The translations under genes were made by a program, and so were the position numbers. From positions 1 through 6,863 of the forward strand of contig JBAXQV010000167.1 of the NCBI GenBank assembly GCA_037131575.1: a stretch of DNA of 6,863 nt, given 5' to 3'. The notes below the pieces were generated by a model. The model had not been told where the DNA came from and made no database searches. It saw only the letters and a program-made list of their open reading frames with translations. The number at the start of each line of letters is the position of its first letter. Within the stretch, counting starts at the first letter, position 1. This DNA is from VFMC01 sp037131575. GTDB lineage: Bacteria > Actinomycetota > Acidimicrobiia > Acidimicrobiales > Ilumatobacteraceae. Positions 1-5,167 of this stretch are shown one piece after another.

Positions 1-576
1 CGCCGAGGCCCAGTAGGCGCGGATACCGGTGCCGAACGGCCAGCCCCGGGTGCGCAACGTGCCGAGGGTTCTGCCGAACGTGCTGTTGGCGCCGTCGGCC
101 ACCACCACGAATGGACTGCGCAGTTCGGAGGTACCACCCAACGGGTTGCGCACCACGGCGCCGCGTACCAACCCGCGTTCGACGATCGGCTCGATGGCTT
201 CGTGGCCTTCCAGGAGTTCCGCGCCCGCGCTGACCGCATGATGAGCGAGTTGTTCGTCGAGATCTCTGCGGCGCAGTGCCACACCCGTCTGCGGGAATTG
301 TCGATGCGCGGGCCAGGCGATGTCGCGACTACGCGTGCCTGCCGTGAGCCGCACCCCGCGATGGTGGTGAGCGGTGTCGAGCAGGTGGGCCAAGCCCAGT
401 TCACTCAGGCGAAAGGCTGCACGCGGCGTGAGAGCATCGCCACACGGCTTCGACCGCGGGAAGCTGCGCCGCTCGACGATGGTGACACGGTGACCGCCAC
501 TCGCCAACCAGTAGGCGGCCGACGCGCCCGCTGGGCCGCCACCGATGACGAGCACGTCAGCGGTGCGGTCGGGCAT
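1..576 (-). CDS. FAD-dependent oxidoreductase, geranylgeranyl reductase / menaquinone reductase (MenJ-like) family, 3' end outside window
   Basis: This reading frame starts at ATG 574-576 and stays open to the left edge, giving 192 N-terminal residues of a family that is usually about 400 long. The Rossmann FAD motif is visible (G12-G-G14-P-A-G17), with E35 placed to bind the ribose. The family signature CGDALTPRA lies at residues 45-53 and the second FAD-binding motif, ADGANS, at 160-165. Family members saturate isoprenoid double bonds; MenJ of mycobacteria reduces one isoprene unit of the menaquinone tail. Here that would adjust the quinone used by the bc complex encoded on the other strand, which is an inference from context. 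The start lies 9 bases after the stop of the cytochrome c gene and has no clear Shine-Dalgarno, so cotranscription and translational coupling are likely. Other FAD monooxygenases share the fold, so the substrate is uncertain. Confidence 0.88.
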   Translation of the reverse strand, partial: MPDRTADVLVIGGGPAGASAAYWLASGGHRVTIVERRSFPRSKPCGDALTPRAAFRLSELGLAHLLDTAHHHRGVRLTAGTRSRDIAWPAHRQFPQTGVALRRRDLDEQLAHHAVSAGAELLEGHEAIEPIVERGLVRGAVVRNPLGGTSELRSPFVVVADGANSTFGRTLGTLRTRGWPFGTGIRAYWASA

Positions 577-585
577 GGGCGTGGG

Positions 586-1434
586 TCAGGGTTTGTCGTC
601 GGGGGCGTGGCCCGGGGCAGGTTTGTCGCCCACCACGAAGGTGCCCGCCAGCTTGCTGGCCGAGTTGGCGAACGTGATCGAGCCGTCTTCGAAGCCCTTC
701 CAGGCCGGTGACTCGGCGCTGCACCAGGTGTCGTATTCCTTGGCGTAGGCACCCTTGGGGTCGGCGCCGCCGAGGGTGAATCGTTCATGACACACCAGCC
801 CGAGGATTTCGGCGTCGGTGAGCGAACCGCCGGTCATCTTGCCCTGGTTGGGCATCTGGCCACGGGCACCTGTGAGGTGCGGGCCCCCGGGGCGCTGCGG
901 ATTGCCATAGTTCTGGATTCCGGCAGCGGCGTAGCCGCTGGTGCCGAAGTACACCCAACGCAACTGGTCTTCGATGTGGGGGAAGGTCTTCAGCACTTCG
1001 CCCTCGGAGAACTGGTAGCCCGAACCGTCGACGCCTTGACCGGCGACGCCGTGGCAACCCGAGCAGCGCGCCGTGTACAGCTCGGCACCCGTGCCCAACG
1101 GGCCTTCGATCTTGGTGGGCCGGGGCGTGAGGCCACGGGCATACATGAACACCCACAGCGGCAACAGGCTGAGTGTGGCCATGGCCCAGAACGGAATCTT
1201 CTTGCGGCTCTTCGCTGCGGCCACGTACGGCGCGTCGGGCTTGGGCGGCGGCGGAGCGGCCGGTGCCGCCTTTGCCGGGGCGGCTGCCTTGGCTGCTGCT
1301 GCCGGTGCGGCACCACCCTCCACCACGGCGGGGGAGGCGCTGGTTGCGGGGGCATCGGCCGGGGCGGGCGCGCCGGTGGCCTTGGCTTTGGCCGCCTGGC
1401 TGCGCTTGAGGAGATGCTCGGGGATCTCAGTCAC
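586..1434 (-). CDS. membrane-anchored monohaem cytochrome c
   Basis: A 282-residue protein using a GTG start at 1432-1434. Residues 1-20 carry a charged tag (IPEHLLKR core). An Ala/Pro-rich, probably disordered linker follows (about 21-75). A single transmembrane helix lies at about 80-98 after the basic stretch KSRKK, so the N-terminus should be cytoplasmic and the haem domain outside. The haem c motif is C124-S-G-C127-H128. M194 or M200 is the likely sixth ligand, and C215 and C238 could form a disulfide. The frame is open upstream to an ATG at 1557, but that 41-residue extension looks non-coding. The GTG is preferred because the tag also begins the cytochrome b C-terminal gene at 3494, directly at its start codon. 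It is divergent from the bc operon and probably carries electrons between the complex and a terminal oxidase; the exact partner is inferred. Confidence 0.87.
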   Translation of the reverse strand: MTEIPEHLLKRSQAAKAKATGAPAPADAPATSASPAVVEGGAAPAAAAKAAAPAKAAPAAPPPPKPDAPYVAAAKSRKKIPFWAMATLSLLPLWVFMYARGLTPRPTKIEGPLGTGAELYTARCSGCHGVAGQGVDGSGYQFSEGEVLKTFPHIEDQLRWVYFGTSGYAAAGIQNYGNPQRPGGPHLTGARGQMPNQGKMTGGSLTDAEILGLVCHERFTLGGADPKGAYAKEYDTWCSAESPAWKGFEDGSITFANSASKLAGTFVVGDKPAPGHAPDDKP

Positions 1435-1441
1435 GCCGCTC

Positions 1442-1447
1442 ACGATA
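1442..1447 (-). promoter_or_regulatory. possible -10 element for a leaderless cytochrome c transcript
   Basis: On the minus strand the hexamer TATCGT fits the TANNNT consensus and sits exactly 7 bases before the GTG start at 1434. There is no Shine-Dalgarno in this gap. That spacing would put transcription initiation at or next to the start codon, as in many actinobacterial leaderless mRNAs. No convincing -35 element is seen. A hexamer this loose can occur by chance. Confidence 0.3.
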
Positions 1448-1623
1448 GACGGCCCGCCGCCCAAAATGGGAATCTGTCGAACGCGAGTCACATGAAGCGG
1501 TGCAGTCGAGGCAGCGCGGGGCCGCACGAGCTCGAGTCGACGCTGTGTGGTCGCCAACCGTCACACCGTGCACGATCGCACAACATCTCGCTGATGGGTG
1601 CCTGGCGTGGTAGACCGAGCGGT

Positions 1624-1639
1624 GCACCATCACTGGTGC
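1624..1639. promoter_or_regulatory. inverted repeat, possible operator
   Basis: Perfect 6-base arms GCACCA and TGGTGC are separated by TCAC. The site lies midway in the divergent region, where a regulator could act on both units. Related CACC/GGTG half-sites recur at 1673-1681 (GGTGTCACC) and 1678-1689, but their spacing differs, so a single regulator is not established. Confidence 0.3.
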
Positions 1640-1713
1640 CGTCGGTTTCTCGGGCCTCGGCTCCGCGAAACTGGTGTCACCCCATGGTGTCGTGACTACA
1701 GTTCGTGCAGCGT

Positions 1714-1731
1714 TTCACGGAGTCACGTGAA
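1714..1731 (+). promoter_or_regulatory. short hairpin in the leader just before the first ribosome binding site
   Basis: TTCACG (1714-1719) pairs with CGTGAA (1726-1731) around a six-base loop, and a T-G wobble can extend the stem by one pair. The palindrome TCACGTGA at 1723-1730 overlaps it. The AAGGAG ribosome binding site begins 2 bases after the stem. It could be an mRNA stem or a protein operator; both are inference. Confidence 0.3.
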
Positions 1732-1732
1732 G

Positions 1733-1738
1733 AAGGAG
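1733..1738 (+). promoter_or_regulatory. ribosome binding site of the first bc-operon gene
   Basis: AAGGAG lies 9 bases before the GTG at 1748-1750. It fixes that GTG as the start in preference to the ATG at 1598, whose 50-residue extension would run through the leader and has no recognisable content. Confidence 0.8.
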
Positions 1739-1747
1739 ACGCCCGTA

Positions 1748-2233
1748 GTGCTTTTCGCATTTGATTGGAACCCCCTGCACTGGCCCGGCATGAACGAGGC
1801 CTTCCTCTTTTCGTTGTTCTTGTCGACCGGTTTGGGCCTCTTGGTCATCCCGTACGGCAAGCGTCGACCGAAAGATCGTGCCGCCACCTGGGGCGAGGCC
1901 ATGTTCGGTGGCATGTACGTGTTCGGTGTGCTCTTCCTCGCCTTTGGCGTGGTGCCCCACCAGTGGCTCATCCACGCCGACAAAGACCTCGGCTGGAACA
2001 AGGCCAAGCTCATCTACGGGCCCGGCGACATCTTGAAGCCGCAGGAAAAGGGCGGCTGGTTGCCGCTCACGCTGCAGTACGAGGCAGTGCGCGACGTCGT
2101 CGTGGTGCTCATCCACGTGTACTACCTCGCCCTTGTCATCTTCCTGTGGCACAAGTGGCAAACCCGTGGTGCCACCAAGTCGACCGAACTCGCCACATCC
2201 ACCTACGGCCGTCCTCTGGTGAAGAAGGCCTGA
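1748..2233 (+). CDS. three-helix membrane protein, putative accessory subunit of the bc complex
   Basis: A 161-residue protein starting at GTG 1748 behind a strong ribosome binding site. Three hydrophobic helices are visible at about 17-35, 52-70 and 115-134. A basic loop (KRRPKDR, about 38-44) follows helix 1, which places that loop in the cytoplasm. The tail is basic and polar. Histidines lie at or near membrane boundaries and inside the helices: H71 and H76 after helix 2, H123 within helix 3, and H135 just after it. Two of these could ligate a haem, but no known haem-protein signature is recognised. I do not recognise the family. It opens the operon and its stop is 4 bases before the ferredoxin start, so it probably assembles with, or anchors the ferredoxin to, the cytochrome b subunits. 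That role is inferred from position only. Confidence 0.8.
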   Translation: MLFAFDWNPLHWPGMNEAFLFSLFLSTGLGLLVIPYGKRRPKDRAATWGEAMFGGMYVFGVLFLAFGVVPHQWLIHADKDLGWNKAKLIYGPGDILKPQEKGGWLPLTLQYEAVRDVVVVLIHVYYLALVIFLWHKWQTRGATKSTELATSTYGRPLVKKA

Positions 2234-2237
2234 CACC

Positions 2238-2651
2238 ATGGCACGTACCGACGCCAACCCACCGATGATGCCGTTCACCGACGCGTACCAACTCGTCGAG
2301 GTCGATGCCGACTACTTGAGCAAGGCTGTGAAGCCCAAGCAGTTCATTCACATCGACCAATCCGAATGCATCATGTGTGAGGGCTGCGTCGACATCTGCC
2401 CGTGGAAGTGCATCCACATGGTGAACCCCTCGGCCATCGCCGAGGCCACCGGTACCGAATTGCCCGGGCGAGATCCGTCCGACAACGTCGTGTTCATCAT
2501 CGACGACGACATCTGCACGCGCTGCGCACTGTGTGTCGACCGTTGCCCCACCGGGGTCATCATCCTCGGCAAGGTCGGGGCCCCGGCCAGCACCGGTAAC
2601 TCACATAACCGAACACCCAACCATGGCTACGCCTACGGCATGCGATTCTGA
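2238..2651 (+). CDS. 2x[4Fe-4S] bacterial-type ferredoxin
   Basis: A 137-residue soluble protein with two complete CxxCxxCxxxCP motifs: C44, C47, C50, C54 and C93, C96, C99, C103. There is an additional cysteine at C58. About 39 residues separate the two motifs, longer than in minimal 8Fe ferredoxins, and an N-terminal extension (about 40) and a polar C-terminal tail (about 115-137) flank the core. No signal peptide or membrane helix is present, so it acts in the cytoplasm. An AAGAAGG ribosome binding site at 2222-2228 lies 9 bases before the ATG. Such proteins carry low-potential electrons. Its place between a membrane protein and cytochrome b suggests a peripheral subunit on the cytoplasmic side of the complex, possibly near the Qi/haem ci site. 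Electron input, output or redox sensing cannot be told apart from sequence. Confidence 0.92.
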   Translation: MARTDANPPMMPFTDAYQLVEVDADYLSKAVKPKQFIHIDQSECIMCEGCVDICPWKCIHMVNPSAIAEATGTELPGRDPSDNVVFIIDDDICTRCALCVDRCPTGVIILGKVGAPASTGNSHNRTPNHGYAYGMRF

Positions 2652-2668
2652 CAAGGACCACGAACCTC

Positions 2669-3454
2669 ATGGCCAAGATCATCGACGACACTCCCCGCCC
2701 CACAGCGAAAGACCGCGCCACCAAGGTGGTCGGCGACGTGCAGGGCAGCCAGGTATGGAGCAGCATCTTCCGTCCCGGCTCGATCTTCCGCAAGGGCTAC
2801 ACCGATAGCCCGCGTAACCGCAGTTACGTGATCATGAACTCGGTGCTGTACCACCTGCACCCGGTGAAGGTGAAGCGTCATGCGGTGAAGGTGAGCTACA
2901 CGCTGTGCCTCGGCGGGCTGAGCTTCTTCCTGTTCATCCTGCTCACCGTCACCGGCATCTTCTTGATGTTCTACTACCGCCCCGAGGCCACTCAGGCGTG
3001 GAACGACATCTCCAACCTGCAGACGTCGGTGACGTTCGGCTTACTTGTGCGCAACATGCACCGATGGGGTGCCCACCTCATGGTGCTCTCGGTGTTCTTG
3101 CACATGGCCCGCGTCTTCTATCACGGTGCCTACAAGGCCCCGCGAGAGTTCAACTGGGTCATCGGCGTGGTGCTGCTCATGCTCACCCTGCTGCTGAGCT
3201 TCACCGGCTATCTGCTTCCGTGGGACCAACTGTCGATGTGGGCCGTTGCCGTGGGTACCAACATGATGGGCTACACCCCGGTGTTCGGTTCCGAAGTGCG
3301 TTACGTGCTGCTCGGTGGCAAGGAGATCGGTTCCGAAACCTTGCTGCGCTGGTACGTGTTGCATGTGTTGTTCTTACCCTTCGTCATCGTCATCTTCATG
3401 GCCGTCCACTTCTGGCGTGTCCGTAAAGACGGCGGCATTTCGGGGCCGCTGTGA
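2669..3454 (+). CDS. cytochrome b6-type subunit (N-terminal half of cytochrome b) of a Rieske/cytb complex
   Basis: A 261-residue protein that binds two b haems in the membrane and forms the quinol sites. The first 46 or so residues are an extension over plant-type b6. Four helices lie at about 78-102, 133-152, 164-184 and 230-250. Haem ligand pairs are H131/H145 (14 apart, in NMHRWGAH and FLHMARVF) and H232/H247 (15 apart, the b6f spacing). GYLLPWDQ (180-187) is the conserved Qo-side segment, and FYYRPEAT (101-108) matches b6. C80 in TLCLGG aligns with the cysteine of cytochrome b6 that covalently holds haem ci/cn. The protein ends in RKDGGISGPL, almost as b6 ends, so the split is natural and not a frameshift. 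An AAGGA ribosome binding site at 2653-2657 lies 11 bases before the ATG. The quinone is probably menaquinone (inferred). Confidence 0.95.
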   Translation: MAKIIDDTPRPTAKDRATKVVGDVQGSQVWSSIFRPGSIFRKGYTDSPRNRSYVIMNSVLYHLHPVKVKRHAVKVSYTLCLGGLSFFLFILLTVTGIFLMFYYRPEATQAWNDISNLQTSVTFGLLVRNMHRWGAHLMVLSVFLHMARVFYHGAYKAPREFNWVIGVVLLMLTLLLSFTGYLLPWDQLSMWAVAVGTNMMGYTPVFGSEVRYVLLGGKEIGSETLLRWYVLHVLFLPFVIVIFMAVHFWRVRKDGGISGPL

Positions 3455-3493
3455 ACCTGCTCGTGTCTTTCATCGTGAACGGAGTCATCACCC

Positions 3494-3553
3494 ATGACTG
3501 AGATCCCCGAACACCTCCTCAAGCGAGCCCAAGCAGCCCGCGAGAAGGCTGCA
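3494..3553 (+). repeat. N-terminal tag copy 1 (IPEHLLKR), shared with the divergent cytochrome c
   Basis: Codons 1-20 of the subunit IV-like gene encode a tag nearly identical to codons 1-19 of the minus-strand cytochrome c (1378-1434). Over the first 32 bases (3494-3525 against the minus strand of 1403-1434), 29 are identical, with differences at base 1 and at two third-codon positions. The two copies therefore form a distant inverted repeat about 2 kb apart. Confidence 0.85.
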
Positions 3554-4276
3554 GCGGCAGGTGGCAGCGATGCTGCTGCCGAAGCTTCTTCGGCATCGGG
3601 TAGCGAGGCGGCAGCGGCCGATTCGCGCATTCCCGCACATCTGCTCGAGCGCAGCAAGTCGGCCAAGGCTCGCGCCGAGGGCCAAGCCGCCGGTGGCGGC
3701 GTTGCGCTGCAAGAGAAGGTCGCCAGTGTGGTGGCTGCCCCCGCTGCCGGCGGTGGCGTGCCCGTTGGTGGTGGCCCAGGTGGGAACACCCAGCGCCTCC
3801 TCACCGTGGTGAAGAGCGGCTCGATCCAAGAAGTGAAGGCCACCCCGATCGACAAGGTGCACACCTGGCCGCACCTGCTGGCTGGCGAATTCGTGGCCTC
3901 GTTGGCATGCCTCACGTTCACGTTCGTCTTCTCGATCTTCGTGAACGCACCGCTGCTGCAGTTGGCCAACCCCAACCGCACCCCGAACCCGTCGAAGGCG
4001 CCGTGGTACTTCCTCGGCCTGCAGGAACTGCTCACCATGTTCCACCCCATGGTGGCCGGCGTCACCATTCCGGGCGTGGGCTTGTTCATGCTCATCTTCG
4101 CCCCGTTCATCGACAAGAACCCGTCGAACAAGCCTGAAGATCGCAAGTTCGCCACCTCCATCATGACCGTGCACCTCATGTTCTGGGCCGTGCTCGTGAT
4201 GATCGGCTCGTTCTTCCGGGGTCCTGGTTTCAACTTCGTCCTGCCGTGGAAAGACGGCCTCTTCTTCGAGTTGTGA
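3494..4276 (+). CDS. subunit IV-like C-terminal half of cytochrome b with a long tagged N-terminus
   Basis: A 260-residue protein. Residues 1-115 are unusual. They hold the tag TEIPEHLLKR at 2-11, a second copy RIPAHLLERS at 45-54, and Ala/Gly-rich low-complexity sequence between and after. The conserved part starts near HTWPHLLAGEF (123-133), equivalent to the WPNDLL region of subunit IV. It continues with three helices at about 134-151, 187-205 and 220-241. At the position of the Qo motif PEWY the sequence is A169-P170-W171-Y172, followed by FLGLQELL. PEWY glutamate is therefore absent. Related KAPWYFLGLQE sequences are, from memory, known in other bacterial menaquinol bc complexes. GGAG at 3481-3484 lies 9 bases before the ATG. 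It should pair with the preceding b6-type subunit to form the complete cytochrome b core. No haem c motif is present. Confidence 0.93.
   Translation: MTEIPEHLLKRAQAAREKAAAAGGSDAAAEASSASGSEAAAADSRIPAHLLERSKSAKARAEGQAAGGGVALQEKVASVVAAPAAGGGVPVGGGPGGNTQRLLTVVKSGSIQEVKATPIDKVHTWPHLLAGEFVASLACLTFTFVFSIFVNAPLLQLANPNRTPNPSKAPWYFLGLQELLTMFHPMVAGVTIPGVGLFMLIFAPFIDKNPSNKPEDRKFATSIMTVHLMFWAVLVMIGSFFRGPGFNFVLPWKDGLFFEL
3623..3682 (+). repeat. tag copy 2 (IPAHLLERS) inside the same gene
   Basis: Codons 44-63 repeat the tag as RIPAHLLERSKSAKARA, with the same pattern of an Ile-Pro, a His-Leu-Leu, a basic residue and an Ala/Lys-rich helix. It is separated from copy 1 by about 24 low-complexity residues. 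The DNA of this copy has diverged more than that of copy 1, which suggests an older internal duplication or independent constraint on the peptide. Confidence 0.75.
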
Positions 4277-4283
4277 GACCTGA

Positions 4284-5123
4284 ATGAGCGCAGCACTTGT
4301 CATCGCCATCGCTGTCGTCGCCGTCGTCATCCTCGGCGCGATCGCATTCATCACCACCGCCCGCCGCAGCGATGTGCGCGGTGCCGGTGCGCTGAGCCGT
4401 GAGACCCGTCGTCGCGACCGCGACGCCGAGGTCGACCTGCCTGCCGCACCCACTGGCCGCGAGGTCGAGCGCAGCGCCGTGGAAGCCCGCACCACATCGT
4501 TGGTGAAGGCCGAATCGCAAGCCCCGGCCGTGTGGGTACCGCCGGATCCCGAGGCCATCGGCGTGAGCCGTCGCCAGTTCTTCAACCGTTCGGCCATTGC
4601 GCTCATGGGCGCCGGGCTCGCTTCGTTTGCCGCGGCAAGCTTTGTCGCCTTTCTCTGGCCGATCAATCGTGGCGGCTTCGGTGGCAAAGTGCGTGTTGGC
4701 AAGAAGGACGAGATTCTGTCGGCGCTGCGTGCGAGCGGTGGGTACTTCTACGCTCCCGAGGCTCGGTCATGGATCACCGAGTACCCGGCCGCGGCACTGC
4801 CGAAAGCTGATGGCGTCTATCAGGCACCGCTGCTTCAGGGCATGCAGGCCGGCCTCATCGCTTCGTACCAAAAATGCCCACACCTGGGTTGCCGTGTTCC
4901 GCAGTGTGTGTCGAGCCAATGGTTCGAATGCCCGTGCCACGGTTCGCAGTACAACAAAGTGGGCGAAAAGAAGGGTGGTCCCGCCCCGCGCGGTATGGAC
5001 CACTTCGTACTCACCGTGGCCGCCAACGGCGACGTCACCATCGACACCGGCACCGTGTACGCCGGTCGCCCGATCGGTACCAACACCACGGGTCAAGAAG
5101 CAGAGGGGCCGCACTGCGTATGA
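4284..5123 (+). CDS. Rieske [2Fe-2S] protein of the bc complex
   Basis: A 279-residue protein carrying the cluster that takes the first electron from quinol outside the membrane. A first helix lies at about 3-24. A highly charged linker (ARRSD, SRETRRRDRD) follows, then a twin-arginine-like SRRQFFNRS (95-103) directly before a second helix (about 104-125). This suggests Tat-dependent export of the folded cluster domain with the helix kept as an anchor. The Rieske boxes are C198-P-H200-L-G-C203 and C216-P-C218-H219-G-S. Expected iron ligands are C198, H200, C216 and H219, with a C203-C218 disulfide. S221 and Y223, which raise the potential in well-studied Rieske proteins, are both present. C208 is an extra cysteine. 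The start lies 7 bases after the preceding stop without a clear Shine-Dalgarno, so coupling is likely. The extra N-terminal helix is the main departure from one-helix Rieske proteins. Confidence 0.95.
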   Translation: MSAALVIAIAVVAVVILGAIAFITTARRSDVRGAGALSRETRRRDRDAEVDLPAAPTGREVERSAVEARTTSLVKAESQAPAVWVPPDPEAIGVSRRQFFNRSAIALMGAGLASFAAASFVAFLWPINRGGFGGKVRVGKKDEILSALRASGGYFYAPEARSWITEYPAAALPKADGVYQAPLLQGMQAGLIASYQKCPHLGCRVPQCVSSQWFECPCHGSQYNKVGEKKGGPAPRGMDHFVLTVAANGDVTIDTGTVYAGRPIGTNTTGQEAEGPHCV

Positions 5124-5167
5124 GCACCGTGTCGTTCCCCACCATGCGAAAGAGGGCGTGTAACTGA
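5120..5167 (+). CDS. possible 15-residue linking ORF
   Basis: ATG 5120 overlaps the Rieske stop as ATGA. The frame runs for 15 codons (MSTVSFPTMRKRACN), and its TGA at 5165-5167 overlaps the next start as TGATG. AGAGGGG at 5102-5107 lies 12 bases upstream. It exactly bridges two genes, which could couple their translation. The next gene has its own ribosome binding site (AGAGGG, 5151-5156), and the peptide resembles nothing I know, so a chance frame is quite possible. Confidence 0.3.
   Translation: MSTVSFPTMRKRACN

Larger units (their letters stand above)
1435..1747. other. divergent intergenic region between the cytochrome c gene and the bc operon
   Basis: About 313 bases separate the two divergent units. 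I see no credible coding frame. The region must hold promoters for both directions. It contains a candidate leaderless -10 for the left unit, an inverted repeat at 1624-1639, clustered GGTG/CACC half-sites around 1673-1689, a weak TACAGT hexamer at 1697-1702 that could be a plus-strand -10 without a recognisable -35, and a leader hairpin at 1714-1731. The remainder shows nothing I can name. Confidence 0.6.

Noticed and set aside
202..711. 169-codon plus-strand frame
   Set aside because: It is antisense to the FAD oxidoreductase, whose GGGPAG, CGDALTPRA and ADGANS motifs are clear on the minus strand.
1435..1557. 41-codon upstream extension of the minus-strand cytochrome c
   Set aside because: The conserved tag begins exactly at GTG 1434, as in the gene at 3494. 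The extension has no feature and would use up the divergent promoter region.
1427..1633. 68-codon minus-strand frame in the intergenic region
   Set aside because: It overlaps the cytochrome c start in another frame, and its product is rich in Arg, His and Cys without any domain or ribosome binding site.
787..1695. Open frame of 302 codons on the plus strand
   Set aside because: It is antisense to the monohaem cytochrome c, which has a haem motif, a membrane helix and a conserved N-terminal tag. The plus-strand product shows no recognisable feature.
1598..1747. 50-codon upstream extension of the three-helix protein
   Set aside because: A strong AAGGAG site 9 bases before GTG 1748 marks the start. 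The extension covers the leader hairpin and reads as non-protein sequence.
3440..3480. Possible frameshift splitting a single cytochrome b gene
   Set aside because: The first protein ends in the standard b6 ending ISGPL, and the second has its own GGAG site, start and long specific N-terminus. The split is genuine.
3301..4296. Open frame of 331 codons on the minus strand
   Set aside because: It spans the end of the b6-type gene and all of the subunit IV-like gene in antisense, and has no motif or plausible ribosome binding site.
3488..4702. Open frame of 404 codons on the minus strand, longer than any plus-strand gene here
   Set aside because: It lies antisense to the subunit IV-like and Rieske genes, whose motifs are unmistakable. 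Its protein is low in hydrophobic order and rich in Arg and Ala, as expected for a high-GC shadow.
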